A stretch of 16,360 nucleotides of DNA from Bacillota bacterium (GCA_023440865.1 JAEXRM010000042.1:1-16360); one strand, 5' to 3'; counted from the stretch's first letter, positions 8,056 through 15,917 are shown. Notes: a model not told the origin generated them from the sequence alone. Program-made: numbers and translations.

Positions 8056-9135
8056 ATGGACGGAGGCGAGACGCGCCATACCATCCTGTTCGTCGACGAC
8101 GAGGAGAGCATCCTGGCCGCCCTGCGCCGCGGCCTGTTCGACGAGCCGTATCGGTGCGTGTTCACCACCAGCGGCCAGAAGGCGCTCGAGATCGTGCAGA
8201 AGGAAAGCATCGCCGTCATCGTCAGCGACATGCGGATGCCGGGCATGGACGGACTGCAGCTGCTGCGCAAGGTCAAGGAGCTCAGCCCCCGGACGATCCG
8301 GATCGTCCTGTCCGGCTATACCCAGCTGCAGCAGATCCTCACCACCATCAACACCGCGGGTGTCTTCAAGTTCATCACCAAACCATGGATGATGGACGAG
8401 GAGCTCAAGGTCGTCCTCAGCGACGCGCTCGACCTGTACAGGCTGCAGGAGCGCAAGGATGAGCTCGAACAGGCGTTGAAAAAACAGAATGCCGCGTACC
8501 AGAACATCCTCAAGCGGCTTGATGCAAGCGTCGAATCGGCAGCCCGCCAATCCGCCCTGACGGGTGCCGTGGCCGGCAACGCGTTGCGCGCGCTGGCAGA
8601 GCGCCTGCCGGCGGTCCCCGTCCGCGCCACCTCGCTGCAGGTGCTCGACGAGCTGCTGGGCCGCATTTCCGCCAACGCCGTCGGGGATATGGTCGAGCGC
8701 ACGAGCGACGACCTGTTCTCCCTCTTCCGCACCGCCATACTGCATACCGGGGGCATTGTGGGGATCGATCCGGAGCCGTCGGACACCACGGTCATCGTCC
8801 GTGCCAACATGGCGCTGGCCGGAACGCTCGCCGAAGTCATCCCTGCCGTCATCGCACGGCACCAGCCGGTTGGACAGGTACATGCCGGCATGCGCGTGGA
8901 GGACGCGGCCGCCGGCCGCATGCTCGCACTGTCGCTGCTGTTCCGGCATCCGACGGATGGCATGCCGGCGGCGCCGGCCACGGTGCGGGACATGCCGCCT
9001 GAAAATCGCGATGCGGCGCTGGAAATGCTGCACCTGGTGCTCGATCCCACTTTCCGGGCCATGGAAGGGCAGTTCGCCTGCCGGCGCACCGACATGGGCA
9101 TCCTGTGCCGCATGATGTTTCCCGTCAAGGGATGA
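8056..9135 (+). CDS. Response regulator with a degenerate kinase-like C-terminal domain
   Basis: The predicted product is 359 residues. Residues about 8-128 are a receiver domain of the class often joined to HD-GYP outputs: FVDDE at the start, phospho-acceptor Asp58 in SDMRMPGMDG, LSGY near 90 and TKPW near 111. A coiled coil follows (about 130-165). The remainder has no motif that I recognise outright. Its order of predicted elements (a long helix near 250, a strand-rich stretch, then EGQF...GILCRMMFPV at the end) resembles the HATPase fold of histidine kinases, but the Asn, DxGxG and GxGLG motifs are absent. It would therefore not be a kinase; a phospho-dependent binding partner or a kinase regulator is a guess. 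The ATG at 8056 has GGAGGAGGG (8040-8048) in front and lies three bases after the REC-kinase stop, in the same operon. The gene ends the plus-strand block. Confidence 0.88.
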   Translation: MDGGETRHTILFVDDEESILAALRRGLFDEPYRCVFTTSGQKALEIVQKESIAVIVSDMRMPGMDGLQLLRKVKELSPRTIRIVLSGYTQLQQILTTINTAGVFKFITKPWMMDEELKVVLSDALDLYRLQERKDELEQALKKQNAAYQNILKRLDASVESAARQSALTGAVAGNALRALAERLPAVPVRATSLQVLDELLGRISANAVGDMVERTSDDLFSLFRTAILHTGGIVGIDPEPSDTTVIVRANMALAGTLAEVIPAVIARHQPVGQVHAGMRVEDAAAGRMLALSLLFRHPTDGMPAAPATVRDMPPENRDAALEMLHLVLDPTFRAMEGQFACRRTDMGILCRMMFPVKG

Positions 9136-9211
9136 TGCCTCCGGCCAGGGCCGGGATGTCGCAAACAGGAGAGGTTGTGCCGGCCGGAACATGCCGCGTG
9201 TGGGGCGTGAG

Positions 9212-9228
9212 GCCTCCGGACCGGGGGC
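9212..9228. terminator. GC-rich hairpin in the convergent gap between signalling block and rsmG
   Basis: The 111-base gap (9136-9246) between the two convergent stops holds a 7-base-pair hairpin at 9212-9228 with one G-T pair, and a shorter CCGGCC/GGCCGG hairpin at 9141-9154. Neither is followed by a T-tract on either strand, so termination here would be imperfect or Rho-dependent. The assignment is weak. Confidence 0.25.
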
Positions 9229-9246
9229 ATCGGGCGCGCCTGCCGG

Positions 9247-9963
9247 TCAAAGCGGCGCTTTTGCCGGCTTGCCGCTCTTGCGCGGATATCCCTTGGGCGT
9301 GCGGCCTGTCTTTTTCACGAGCACAAGATTGCGCTCCATGTCGGTGTCCGGCAGCAGGAACGATCGAATCTCCACAATGCGCCCACCCAGCACCTGCAAC
9401 GCGTTTTCCGCCGCATCCGCCTCATCCCGCGCGCCGGGTCCCTTCATCGCGAGGAAGAAACCGCCGGGCTTGACGAAGGGCAGGCAATATTCAAGCAGCA
9501 CGGGCAGGTAGGCGACCGCCCGGGCCGTCGCCACATCGAATGTGTCACGCCACACCGGATTGATGCCGAAGTCCTCCGCCCGACCATGCTGCGTGCGTAT
9601 GTTCGGCAACGCCAGCTCGTCTGCGACGGCGGACAGGAAGCGGACCCGCTTGTCGAGCGAGTCGAGCAGCGTCACGGTGACATCGGGCCGGACAATGGCA
9701 AAGGGAATGCCGGGAAACCCGGCACCGGTGCCCACATCCACGACAGCGGCGTCCTGCGGCAGCAGCGGCACCGCGGAAATGCTGTCGACAAAATGCTTGA
9801 CGGCAATGCCCTCCTCGTCGGTGATCGCGGTGAGATTCACCTGCTCATTCCAAGAGACGAGCAAATCGGCATATCGTGAGAACCGGGCGCACATGCGCTC
9901 GTCGAGCGTGATGCCGAGCACCGCCGCATCGCGGCGCATCCGGTCGATGCATTGCTGGTTCAT
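9247..9963 (-). CDS. rsmG: 16S rRNA (guanine-N7)-methyltransferase RsmG (GidB)
   Basis: RsmG transfers a methyl group from S-adenosylmethionine to N7 of G527 (E. coli numbering) of 16S rRNA in the 530 loop; loss gives low-level streptomycin resistance in several species. The product is 238 residues, normal for the family. The SAM-binding motif VDVGTGAGFPG lies at residues 75-85, preceded by the family segment LVSWNEQVNLTAI (35-47), and the C-terminus has the usual basic tail. The ATG at 9963 overlaps the mnmG stop as ATGA, with a GGGAGGAGG ribosome-binding site within the end of mnmG, so translation is probably coupled. It is the last gene of the minus-strand housekeeping run and converges on the signalling block. 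Confidence 0.95.
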   Translation of the reverse strand: MNQQCIDRMRRDAAVLGITLDERMCARFSRYADLLVSWNEQVNLTAITDEEGIAVKHFVDSISAVPLLPQDAAVVDVGTGAGFPGIPFAIVRPDVTVTLLDSLDKRVRFLSAVADELALPNIRTQHGRAEDFGINPVWRDTFDVATARAVAYLPVLLEYCLPFVKPGGFFLAMKGPGARDEADAAENALQVLGGRIVEIRSFLLPDTDMERNLVLVKKTGRTPKGYPRKSGKPAKAPL

Positions 9964-11990
9964 GTGTCCTCCTCCCGCTTGACCGGCGGAACGGCGCCTG
10001 CAGCAGGCGCGCCGCGCCGCCGGCGGTCCGCCTCGAGCCAGACAAGCAGCACAGCGATGTCGGAAGGGGAGACGCCCGAGATGCGGGACGCCTGACCGAC
10101 AGACTCGGGCTTGTGCATCCACAATTTTTGTCGCGCCTCGAGGCTCAGCCCGGAGACGGTCCGCCAGTCGACATCCTGTGGCAGCCTGCGGGCTTCGGTG
10201 CGGCGGAACTGCTCGATCTGCTGCATCTGCCGCCCCAGATAACCCTCGTACTTGATCGTGATGGAAACCTGCTCCCACACGTCCTTCGGCAGGCTCGGCC
10301 GGTCGGGGTCCACCGCCTGCAGCGCGGGATACTCCAGCTCCGGACGCCGCAGCAGTTCGGACAGCCGCACCCCGGTCAGGACGGGGGAGGAGCCGCAGGC
10401 CGCAAGAAAGGCGTTCAGCGCGTCCGTCGGCGGCAGCACGAGCGCCCGCACACGGGCCAATTCCGCATCGATGGCTTCCTTCTTGGCAAGAAACCGCGCA
10501 TGACGCGCTTCCGTCACCAGCCCCGCCTGCCATCCGATCTCGGTCAGGCGCAGGTCGGCATTGTCCTGCCGCAGATGGAGGCGGTACTCGGCGCGGGAGG
10601 TCATCATGCGGTATGGTTCCTGTGTCCCCTTGGTGACAAGATCATCAATCAGCACGCCGATGTAGGCCTGCGACCGGTCCAGCACGACCGGCGGCAGACC
10701 CTGGTGGCGGCGCGCCGCGTTCATGCCGGCCATGAGGCCCTGCGCGGCCGCTTCCTCGTATCCGGAGCTGCCGTTGCTCTGTCCGGCCGAGTACAGGCCC
10801 GGAATCGCGCGGAACTCGAGCGAGGCGAGCAGCTGCAGGGGATCGACGCAGTCGTACTCGATGGCGTAGGCGCTGCGCATGACAGTTGCATGCTCAAGCC
10901 CTGGCACAGAGCGGATCATCCGTTCCTGGACGTCCTCGGGCATGCTCGAGCTGAAACCCTGCAGATACATTTCCAGCGTACCACGGCCCATGGGCTCCAC
11001 AAAAACCTGATGGCTCCCGCGGTCGGCAAACCGCACCACCTTGTCCTCGATCGAGGGGCAGTACCGCGGGCCGACGCCCTCGATCTGCCCGGAATACAGG
11101 GGGGACCGGTCCAGGTTGTCGCGGACGACGGCATGCGTCTCCCCGGTGGTGTGCGTCAGCCAGCAGGGTTCCTGCTCGAGCGGAAACGGGTCGTGCAGGA
11201 AGGAAAAAGGCACGATCTCCTCATCCCCCGGTTGGATCTCCATCTTCGAGAAATCGATGCTGCGCCGGTTCACCCGGGCGGGTGTTCCGGTCTTGAACCG
11301 CATGAGCCGGACTCCCGCCGCCCGCAGGCTGTCCGAGAGGTGATCGGCGGCATGCATGCCATCGGGACCTCCGCTGTGCGACATGTCGCCGATGATGATG
11401 CGCCCGCGCAGGTAGGTGCCCGTGGTGAGAATGACGGCCGGCGCCTCGTAGACCGTTCCGGTGCGCACGCGGACACCGCGCAGGCGGTGGGCCGTGCCGG
11501 CCGGCGCGTCCAGCGCCGCTGCATCGCCCGCCGTGTCATCGCACAAGAAAAGCAGCGCTGTCACTTCGGCCTGTCGGACATCCAGGTGCGCCTGTTCCTC
11601 CAGCACCCGTTTCATGGCAGCCTGGTAGGCGCGCCGGTCGATCTGCGCCCGCTGCGAGTAGACGGCCGGCCCCTTCGCCCGGTTGAGGATGCGCATCTGG
11701 ATCATCGTCTCATCGGCGGTGATGCCCATCTGCCCGCCAAGGGCATCCACCTCGCGCACAAGCTGACCCTTCGCTGTGCCACCGATGTTGGGATTGCAGG
11801 GCATGTTGCCGATGCTGTCAAGGTTCATGCCAAGGGCAAGCGTGCGGCAGCCAAGCCGCGCCGCAGCCAGTGCGGCCTCGCATCCCGCATGGCCGAGGCC
11901 GACGACGATCACGTCGTACCGGCCGCCCACATGGTCGAGGCCCGTTTTGTCCATCCTGTCCGAACCCGCACGGTGAGTGGTATGTTCCAT
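9960..11990 (-). CDS. mnmG: tRNA uridine-5-carboxymethylaminomethyl modification enzyme MnmG (GidA)
   Basis: MnmG is the FAD-dependent partner of MnmE. Together they install the (carboxymethyl)aminomethyl group at C5 of the wobble uridine U34 in certain tRNAs, using methylene-tetrahydrofolate. The product is 676 residues, slightly longer than the common 620-640 because of a 24-residue lead and a basic, Ala/Pro-rich tail. The FAD-binding GLGHAG motif lies at 31-36. Both family signatures are visible: GPRYCPSIEDK in the middle, and a version of the second one reading AGQSNGSSGYEEAAAQG. The ATG at 11990 is chosen because AAGGG lies six bases upstream; the later Met13 has no spaced ribosome-binding site. 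It follows mnmE after a 95-base gap and overlaps rsmG by four bases. Confidence 0.95.
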   Translation of the reverse strand: MEHTTHRAGSDRMDKTGLDHVGGRYDVIVVGLGHAGCEAALAAARLGCRTLALGMNLDSIGNMPCNPNIGGTAKGQLVREVDALGGQMGITADETMIQMRILNRAKGPAVYSQRAQIDRRAYQAAMKRVLEEQAHLDVRQAEVTALLFLCDDTAGDAAALDAPAGTAHRLRGVRVRTGTVYEAPAVILTTGTYLRGRIIIGDMSHSGGPDGMHAADHLSDSLRAAGVRLMRFKTGTPARVNRRSIDFSKMEIQPGDEEIVPFSFLHDPFPLEQEPCWLTHTTGETHAVVRDNLDRSPLYSGQIEGVGPRYCPSIEDKVVRFADRGSHQVFVEPMGRGTLEMYLQGFSSSMPEDVQERMIRSVPGLEHATVMRSAYAIEYDCVDPLQLLASLEFRAIPGLYSAGQSNGSSGYEEAAAQGLMAGMNAARRHQGLPPVVLDRSQAYIGVLIDDLVTKGTQEPYRMMTSRAEYRLHLRQDNADLRLTEIGWQAGLVTEARHARFLAKKEAIDAELARVRALVLPPTDALNAFLAACGSSPVLTGVRLSELLRRPELEYPALQAVDPDRPSLPKDVWEQVSITIKYEGYLGRQMQQIEQFRRTEARRLPQDVDWRTVSGLSLEARQKLWMHKPESVGQASRISGVSPSDIAVLLVWLEADRRRRGAPAAGAVPPVKREEDT

Positions 11991-12085
11991 CGATTTCCCT
12001 TCCCCTGTCGGGACCAACCCGTTTCGCATGTCGTCCCCGATCGCGCGCGTCCTGCCGACTGTGCGCGCCGTGAGGCTTCCGGAAG

Positions 12086-13510
12086 TCACTTGCCAAGACA
12101 GAACCGTGAAAAAATGCTCTCCACCAGCTCGTCGGTCGCCCCCTCGCCCAGCACCGCACCGAGCGAGATCCATGCCTCGCGGGCAAGAAAGGCGATCACG
12201 TCATGGGTTGTACCGCCGCGGCAGGCGGCCTCGGCCTCGGAAAGACGCGCCTGCGCCTCCGCCACCAGGTTGCGGTGGCGTTCATTGGTCAGCACCAGCG
12301 CCGATTCGGAGGCAAACCGGTTGCCGGTCGCGATGGTGGCGATGCGCTCCGTCAGTGCCTCCACGCCCTCGCCCGTCAGCGCCGATACCGGGAGGAACGG
12401 CCCGGGCAGCAGCGCCGCGATCGCCGCCTCCACTTCGGGTCGCGTCACATCGGTCTTGTTGACCACATGGAGCACGGGAACCCGGCTGTCAGCCAGCAGC
12501 CCCACCAGCTGCACATCCTCGGCGGACGGCGGGCCGGAACCGTCGAAGACGGCGAGCACCAGCTCCGCCCGGTCGATGGCATCGAGGGTGCGGGTGACAC
12601 CGATCCGCTCGACCACGTCCGCGGTCTCGCGCAGGCCGGCCGTATCCATCAGGCGCACAGGCAGCCCCCGCAGGCTGACAAGCGTCTCCACCACATCACG
12701 CGTGGTGCCGGGCAGTTCCGTGACAATCGACCGGTCATGCCCGGCGAGCCGGTTCATCAACGAGGACTTGCCCGCGTTGGGACGGCCGGCGATGACCAGA
12801 TTCAGCCCTTCCCTGAGGATGCGTCCCTCCTGGTAGCTGTCCAGGAGCGCGGTGGTCTGTTGCCGCACGCGGGCCAGCAGAACCAGCGCTTCCCCGATCG
12901 TGGTTTCCTCGGCATCATGTTCGGGATAGTCCAGATTGACCTCAAGACGGCCGATCAGGTCGAGCAGCTGCTCCCGCATGGCGCGGATGCCATCGGACAG
13001 GCGGCCCTCGAGCTGCTCCACGGCCGCGCGCGCTCCCCTGTCCGTTTGTGAGCGGATGAGATCCATGACCGCCTCTGCCTCTGCCAGATCCAGCCGGCCG
13101 TTGAGGAATGCCCGCCGGGTGAACTCGCCTGGCTCAGCCGGCCGCACACCCTGTCCGAATACGGCGCGCAGCACGCTCTGGGCCACCACCCGCCCGCCAT
13201 GGCAATGGATCTCGACAACCGGCTCGCGCGTGTAGGTGCGTGGCGGGACCATCTTCAGCAGCAGCACCTCGTCGAGCACCCTGCCGCCGGGCTCACCGAG
13301 CAAGTGCCCGTATGCAACCTGATGGCTGGGCATCGCCGTGACGGAACCGCTCCGCCCGGCCGACGCATCATGGCCCGGCACGAACAGCCTGTCCGCCACG
13401 GAAAACGCGTCCGGACCGGACAGGCGGATGATGGCGATGCCCGCGTCCCCGACAGCCGTGGCGATCGCGGCGATGGTATCCTGAGAGGTAGACGTTTCAT
13501 GTGCTTGCAT
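12086..13510 (-). CDS. mnmE: tRNA modification GTPase MnmE (TrmE)
   Basis: MnmE is the GTPase half of the MnmE-MnmG complex that modifies the wobble uridine of tRNA; potassium-dependent dimerisation of its G domains drives the reaction. The product is 474 residues. An N-terminal tetrahydrofolate-binding domain begins at TIAAIATAVGDAGIAIIRLSG. The G domain is inserted in the helical domain and has G1 GRPNAGKSS (242-250), G2 PGTTRD, G3 DTAGLRE and G4 NKTD (351-354). The chain ends in FCLGK, the CxGK motif needed for catalysis. The ATG at 13510 is preferred because the family fold begins about ten residues later and GGGAG (13520-13524) lies nine bases upstream. An in-frame Met at 13639 would add 43 basic, non-conserved residues. 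A terminator-like hairpin lies 20 bases before the start. Confidence 0.95.
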   Translation of the reverse strand: MQAHETSTSQDTIAAIATAVGDAGIAIIRLSGPDAFSVADRLFVPGHDASAGRSGSVTAMPSHQVAYGHLLGEPGGRVLDEVLLLKMVPPRTYTREPVVEIHCHGGRVVAQSVLRAVFGQGVRPAEPGEFTRRAFLNGRLDLAEAEAVMDLIRSQTDRGARAAVEQLEGRLSDGIRAMREQLLDLIGRLEVNLDYPEHDAEETTIGEALVLLARVRQQTTALLDSYQEGRILREGLNLVIAGRPNAGKSSLMNRLAGHDRSIVTELPGTTRDVVETLVSLRGLPVRLMDTAGLRETADVVERIGVTRTLDAIDRAELVLAVFDGSGPPSAEDVQLVGLLADSRVPVLHVVNKTDVTRPEVEAAIAALLPGPFLPVSALTGEGVEALTERIATIATGNRFASESALVLTNERHRNLVAEAQARLSEAEAACRGGTTHDVIAFLAREAWISLGAVLGEGATDELVESIFSRFCLGK

Positions 13511-13529
13511 CGACGCAGGCTCCCATTGG

Positions 13530-13557
13530 AAAAGAGGGACAACATGCGTTGTCCCTC
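13530..13557 (-). terminator. Terminator or attenuator hairpin in the mnmE leader
   Basis: On the minus strand a perfect 10-base-pair stem (GAGGGACAAC / GTTGTCCCTC, 13557-13548 and 13543-13534) with a 4-base loop is followed by four T residues (13533-13530). It lies in the 189-base gap between jag and mnmE. Only 20 bases separate it from the mnmE ATG, which leaves no room for a promoter, so all mnmE transcripts must pass through it. The short T-run suggests partial termination. Confidence 0.65.
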
Positions 13558-13699
13558 CGGTTTGATGTCGTGTGCGATGTGGATGGTCCTTGCGCATGCC
13601 ATGCCACATCCGTACCGATGGCCCCACCGTGCGCCGCATGGTCCGCCCGGTTCGGTTCTCCCTGCCTGGGACCCGGACAGGTGCGCGGCGGTTGCCGCC

Positions 13700-14587
13700 T
13701 CAATCCTGCGAGCCGATGTCGTCCTCGATGTCGTACGGCTTCACGGCAGGCGCGGGGGAAGTCTTGGACATGCCCGAGGCGGTGGGATTGCCCACATAGC
13801 CGATGCGTTCCGAGGAACGGTTGCGGTAGCTGTTCGGGTTCTGTGTCGGGCTGGCGGAGCCATAGCCCGGCGTCCGGTTTCCATAGCCGCGGTTCTCGCT
13901 GCGGTCGCCGTACGCCCGGTTCCCGTCACGATCTGCCGCGGGACGGCCAGGCCCATCCGCATAGCCGGCACGCGTGCTGCGGACAACCACCTTGCGGTTG
14001 GGTTCCTCGCCCACGGATCCGGTCTCGATATCCTTGAAGCCCTGCAGCGCGGAGTGGATGATCCGGCGCTCGTACGGATTCATGGGCTCGAGCGTGACAT
14101 TGCGGCGCGTCTTCTGCACCTTCTCGGCCACACGGTGCGCCAGGCGGACCAGGGTTTCCTCCCGCTTGAGACGATAGTCCGACACGTCCATGACGACACG
14201 TGTATAGGCCTCTGCATCGCGGTTGACGACCAGGCTGGTGAGGTACTGCAGCGCGTCGAGCGTTTCGCCGCGGCGGCCGATGGCGATGCCGCTGTTTTCG
14301 CAGTGCATCTTGATATGAATCTGACCTTCGGCCTCGGTGATGTCGATCGTCGGATCGATGCCCATGCGGTCGAGAATGGGCCTGAGGAATGTCAGGATGC
14401 GGTCTTGGACCGTCTCCTCGTAGCTGACCTCCACAACGGCATTGCGGGAACCGAATCCGAGTATGCCGGACTTGCCTTCGTCAATGACATCGACCATGGC
14501 GCGCTCAGCGGGCACGCCGAGTTCCTCCAGTGCCAGGCGGACTGCCTCGTCAATGGTTTTTGCCTCTTTTTTGACTGTTCTTGTCAC
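13700..14587 (-). CDS. jag: Jag/KhpB RNA-binding protein (Jag_N-KH-R3H) with a Gly/Arg/Asn/Tyr-rich tail
   Basis: Jag (KhpB, EloR) is a single-stranded nucleic-acid-binding protein encoded next to yidC in Firmicutes, and in streptococci it is linked to cell elongation. The product is 295 residues: Jag_N about 5-54, a KH domain around 88-125 with the IGRRGE loop (103-108), and an R3H domain around 137-202 with PYERRIIH (171-178) supplying the Arg and His. Residues 205-295 are an unusual tail rich in Gly, Arg, Asn, Tyr and Ser, probably disordered. The start is taken as GTG at 14587, where the Jag_N fold begins, with AGAGGGGGG eight bases upstream. The upstream in-frame ATG at 14647 would add 20 non-conserved residues. 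The gene overlaps the end of yidC by 38 bases, which argues for coupled translation. Confidence 0.93.
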   Translation of the reverse strand: MTRTVKKEAKTIDEAVRLALEELGVPAERAMVDVIDEGKSGILGFGSRNAVVEVSYEETVQDRILTFLRPILDRMGIDPTIDITEAEGQIHIKMHCENSGIAIGRRGETLDALQYLTSLVVNRDAEAYTRVVMDVSDYRLKREETLVRLAHRVAEKVQKTRRNVTLEPMNPYERRIIHSALQGFKDIETGSVGEEPNRKVVVRSTRAGYADGPGRPAADRDGNRAYGDRSENRGYGNRTPGYGSASPTQNPNSYRNRSSERIGYVGNPTASGMSKTSPAPAVKPYDIEDDIGSQD

Positions 14588-15725
14588 GCGCGGTACCCCC
14601 CTCTTTGCCCTGGACTGCGACCTGCCTGCCCGGGGCGGCTCCCTCATCCTTCTTGGTATGGGCCGTCAGCAGCTTCTGCTGCGCATAAGAAAGCACGTTG
14701 TTGATGGTCCAGTAGAACGCGAGACCGACCGGCGTGGTCAGACCGAACCACAGGGTCATCAGCGGGCTCATGTAGAGCATGGAATTGGTGGCGCATCCCT
14801 GCTGCGCATTTTGCTTGGCTTTGGGATCGGGCTTGGGCATCATGAGCTTGGAGCTGACAAAGGTCGTGACGACCGCGATGAGCAGCAGCAACAGCGCGGG
14901 GATCTGACGTCCCGGCTCCGTCTTGATGGCGTCCCAGCTGATGGTGGGCACCACACCGAAGTTGAAGAAATTCCACATCTTGATGCTGAAGCCGTCCAGA
15001 CGCGACGTATTCTTCAAATAGACGTTCTCGAGGTAGTTCTCCCGTTCTTCCTTTTCAAACACGGCAATTGCCGCCGAATCTCCTTCAATCGACTTCCTGG
15101 CTGCGGCACGCTTTTCTGGTGCGCTATCGAGAACATACTGCAGTGCTTCCGGATGCGTGTCGACGAATTCGATGATCTTGATTTCGATATATGGATCCGA
15201 TTGACGGAAATTGTTGTACACGTTGATTTGCTGGTCTTTGATTGTCTCGTAATCTATCTTCTTCGCCTTTTCCAAATTCTCAACGGACTTCAGAAAAGAT
15301 GGATCCTTCGCTTCAACTGCGTAGATAATCAGGTCACCGGTTGCGAATTTCGGCACGTCGAGCATATAGGTCATCGGCATGCGGATGACGTAGAACAGGG
15401 CGAACAGGATGGGCATCTGCACCAGCAGGGGGAAGCAGCCCGACGCCGGGTTGTACTTCTTTTCCTGGTACAGCTTCATGGTTTCTTCGTTGAGCTTTTC
15501 CTTGTCGTTCTTGTACCGCTCCTGGATGCGCGCGATCTCCGGCTGGATCTCCTGCATCTTCTGGCTCGAGCGGATCTGCTTGATCGACAGCGGCAGCAGC
15601 AGCAGCTTGACGGCGATGGTGAACAACAGCAGCGAAAGCGCATAGCTGTGGAAGCCCACGGTGTTGTAGATGAGGAACAGCAGCTTGCCGAACGGAATGG
15701 CGATGTAGCTCAGAACGAAATCCAT
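14550..15725 (-). CDS. yidC: YidC/Oxa1-family membrane protein insertase with long loop insertion
   Basis: YidC inserts membrane proteins alone or with SecYEG. The product is 391 residues of the Gram-positive short type, without the large E. coli periplasmic domain, a cleavable signal or a lipobox. The segment SLLLFTIAVKLLLLPLSIKQ (31-50) is the first conserved membrane helix, with Lys40 as the likely hydrophilic-groove charge. A charged cytoplasmic hairpin (52-92) and the NPASGCFPLL helix (92-118) follow, then helices near 276-292, 316-336 and 334-350, and a Lys/Arg-rich tail suited to ribosome contact. Residues about 125-245 form an extracytoplasmic insertion absent from the roughly 260-residue Bacillus proteins. 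Its DNA is clearly AT-richer than the rest of the gene. The ATG at 15725 has GGAAGGAG about ten bases upstream. The gene sits between yidD and jag, as in many Firmicutes. No clear promoter is visible in the 192-base gap upstream. Confidence 0.94.
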   Translation of the reverse strand: MDFVLSYIAIPFGKLLFLIYNTVGFHSYALSLLLFTIAVKLLLLPLSIKQIRSSQKMQEIQPEIARIQERYKNDKEKLNEETMKLYQEKKYNPASGCFPLLVQMPILFALFYVIRMPMTYMLDVPKFATGDLIIYAVEAKDPSFLKSVENLEKAKKIDYETIKDQQINVYNNFRQSDPYIEIKIIEFVDTHPEALQYVLDSAPEKRAAARKSIEGDSAAIAVFEKEERENYLENVYLKNTSRLDGFSIKMWNFFNFGVVPTISWDAIKTEPGRQIPALLLLLIAVVTTFVSSKLMMPKPDPKAKQNAQQGCATNSMLYMSPLMTLWFGLTTPVGLAFYWTINNVLSYAQQKLLTAHTKKDEGAAPGRQVAVQGKEGGTARDKNSQKRGKNH

Positions 15726-15917
15726 GGATGGTGTGCTCCTTCCGGAACGCGCGGTGCTTGCCTCTCGGTTCCCGCGCTCCGTGCCTGGTGTCGATGCGGT
15801 TCATGCATGGCCGGCGTTCTGCGCGATAACCGCACGATACGGCCTGGGCATCATGGATACGTGGCCGGGGTCATCCGTGTCTTGCGAACGGATCCGCTCG
15901 GCACTGTCCGTGTGCGG

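Noticed and set aside
7285..9192. A 635-codon minus-strand open frame opposite the REC-kinase and last regulator
   Set aside because: It is a shadow of GC-rich genes, with no family similarity and no ribosome-binding site.
9136..9246. Bidirectional intrinsic terminator between the convergent blocks
   Set aside because: Hairpins are present, but neither strand has a T-run after them; kept only as a low-confidence feature.
10113..12836. A 907-codon plus-strand open frame opposite mnmG and mnmE
   Set aside because: Its translation is low-complexity His/Arg/Gln-rich shadow sequence; the minus strand encodes two well-conserved enzymes here.
13511..13639. N-terminal extension of MnmE by 43 residues
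   Set aside because: The extension is not like any MnmE N-terminus, and the ATG at 13510 has its own ribosome-binding site; retained only as a possible leader frame.
13199..14704. A 501-codon plus-strand frame opposite the mnmE 5' end, its leader, jag and the yidC end
   Set aside because: It spans several minus-strand genes and their gaps, and has the His/Arg-rich composition typical of antisense shadows here.
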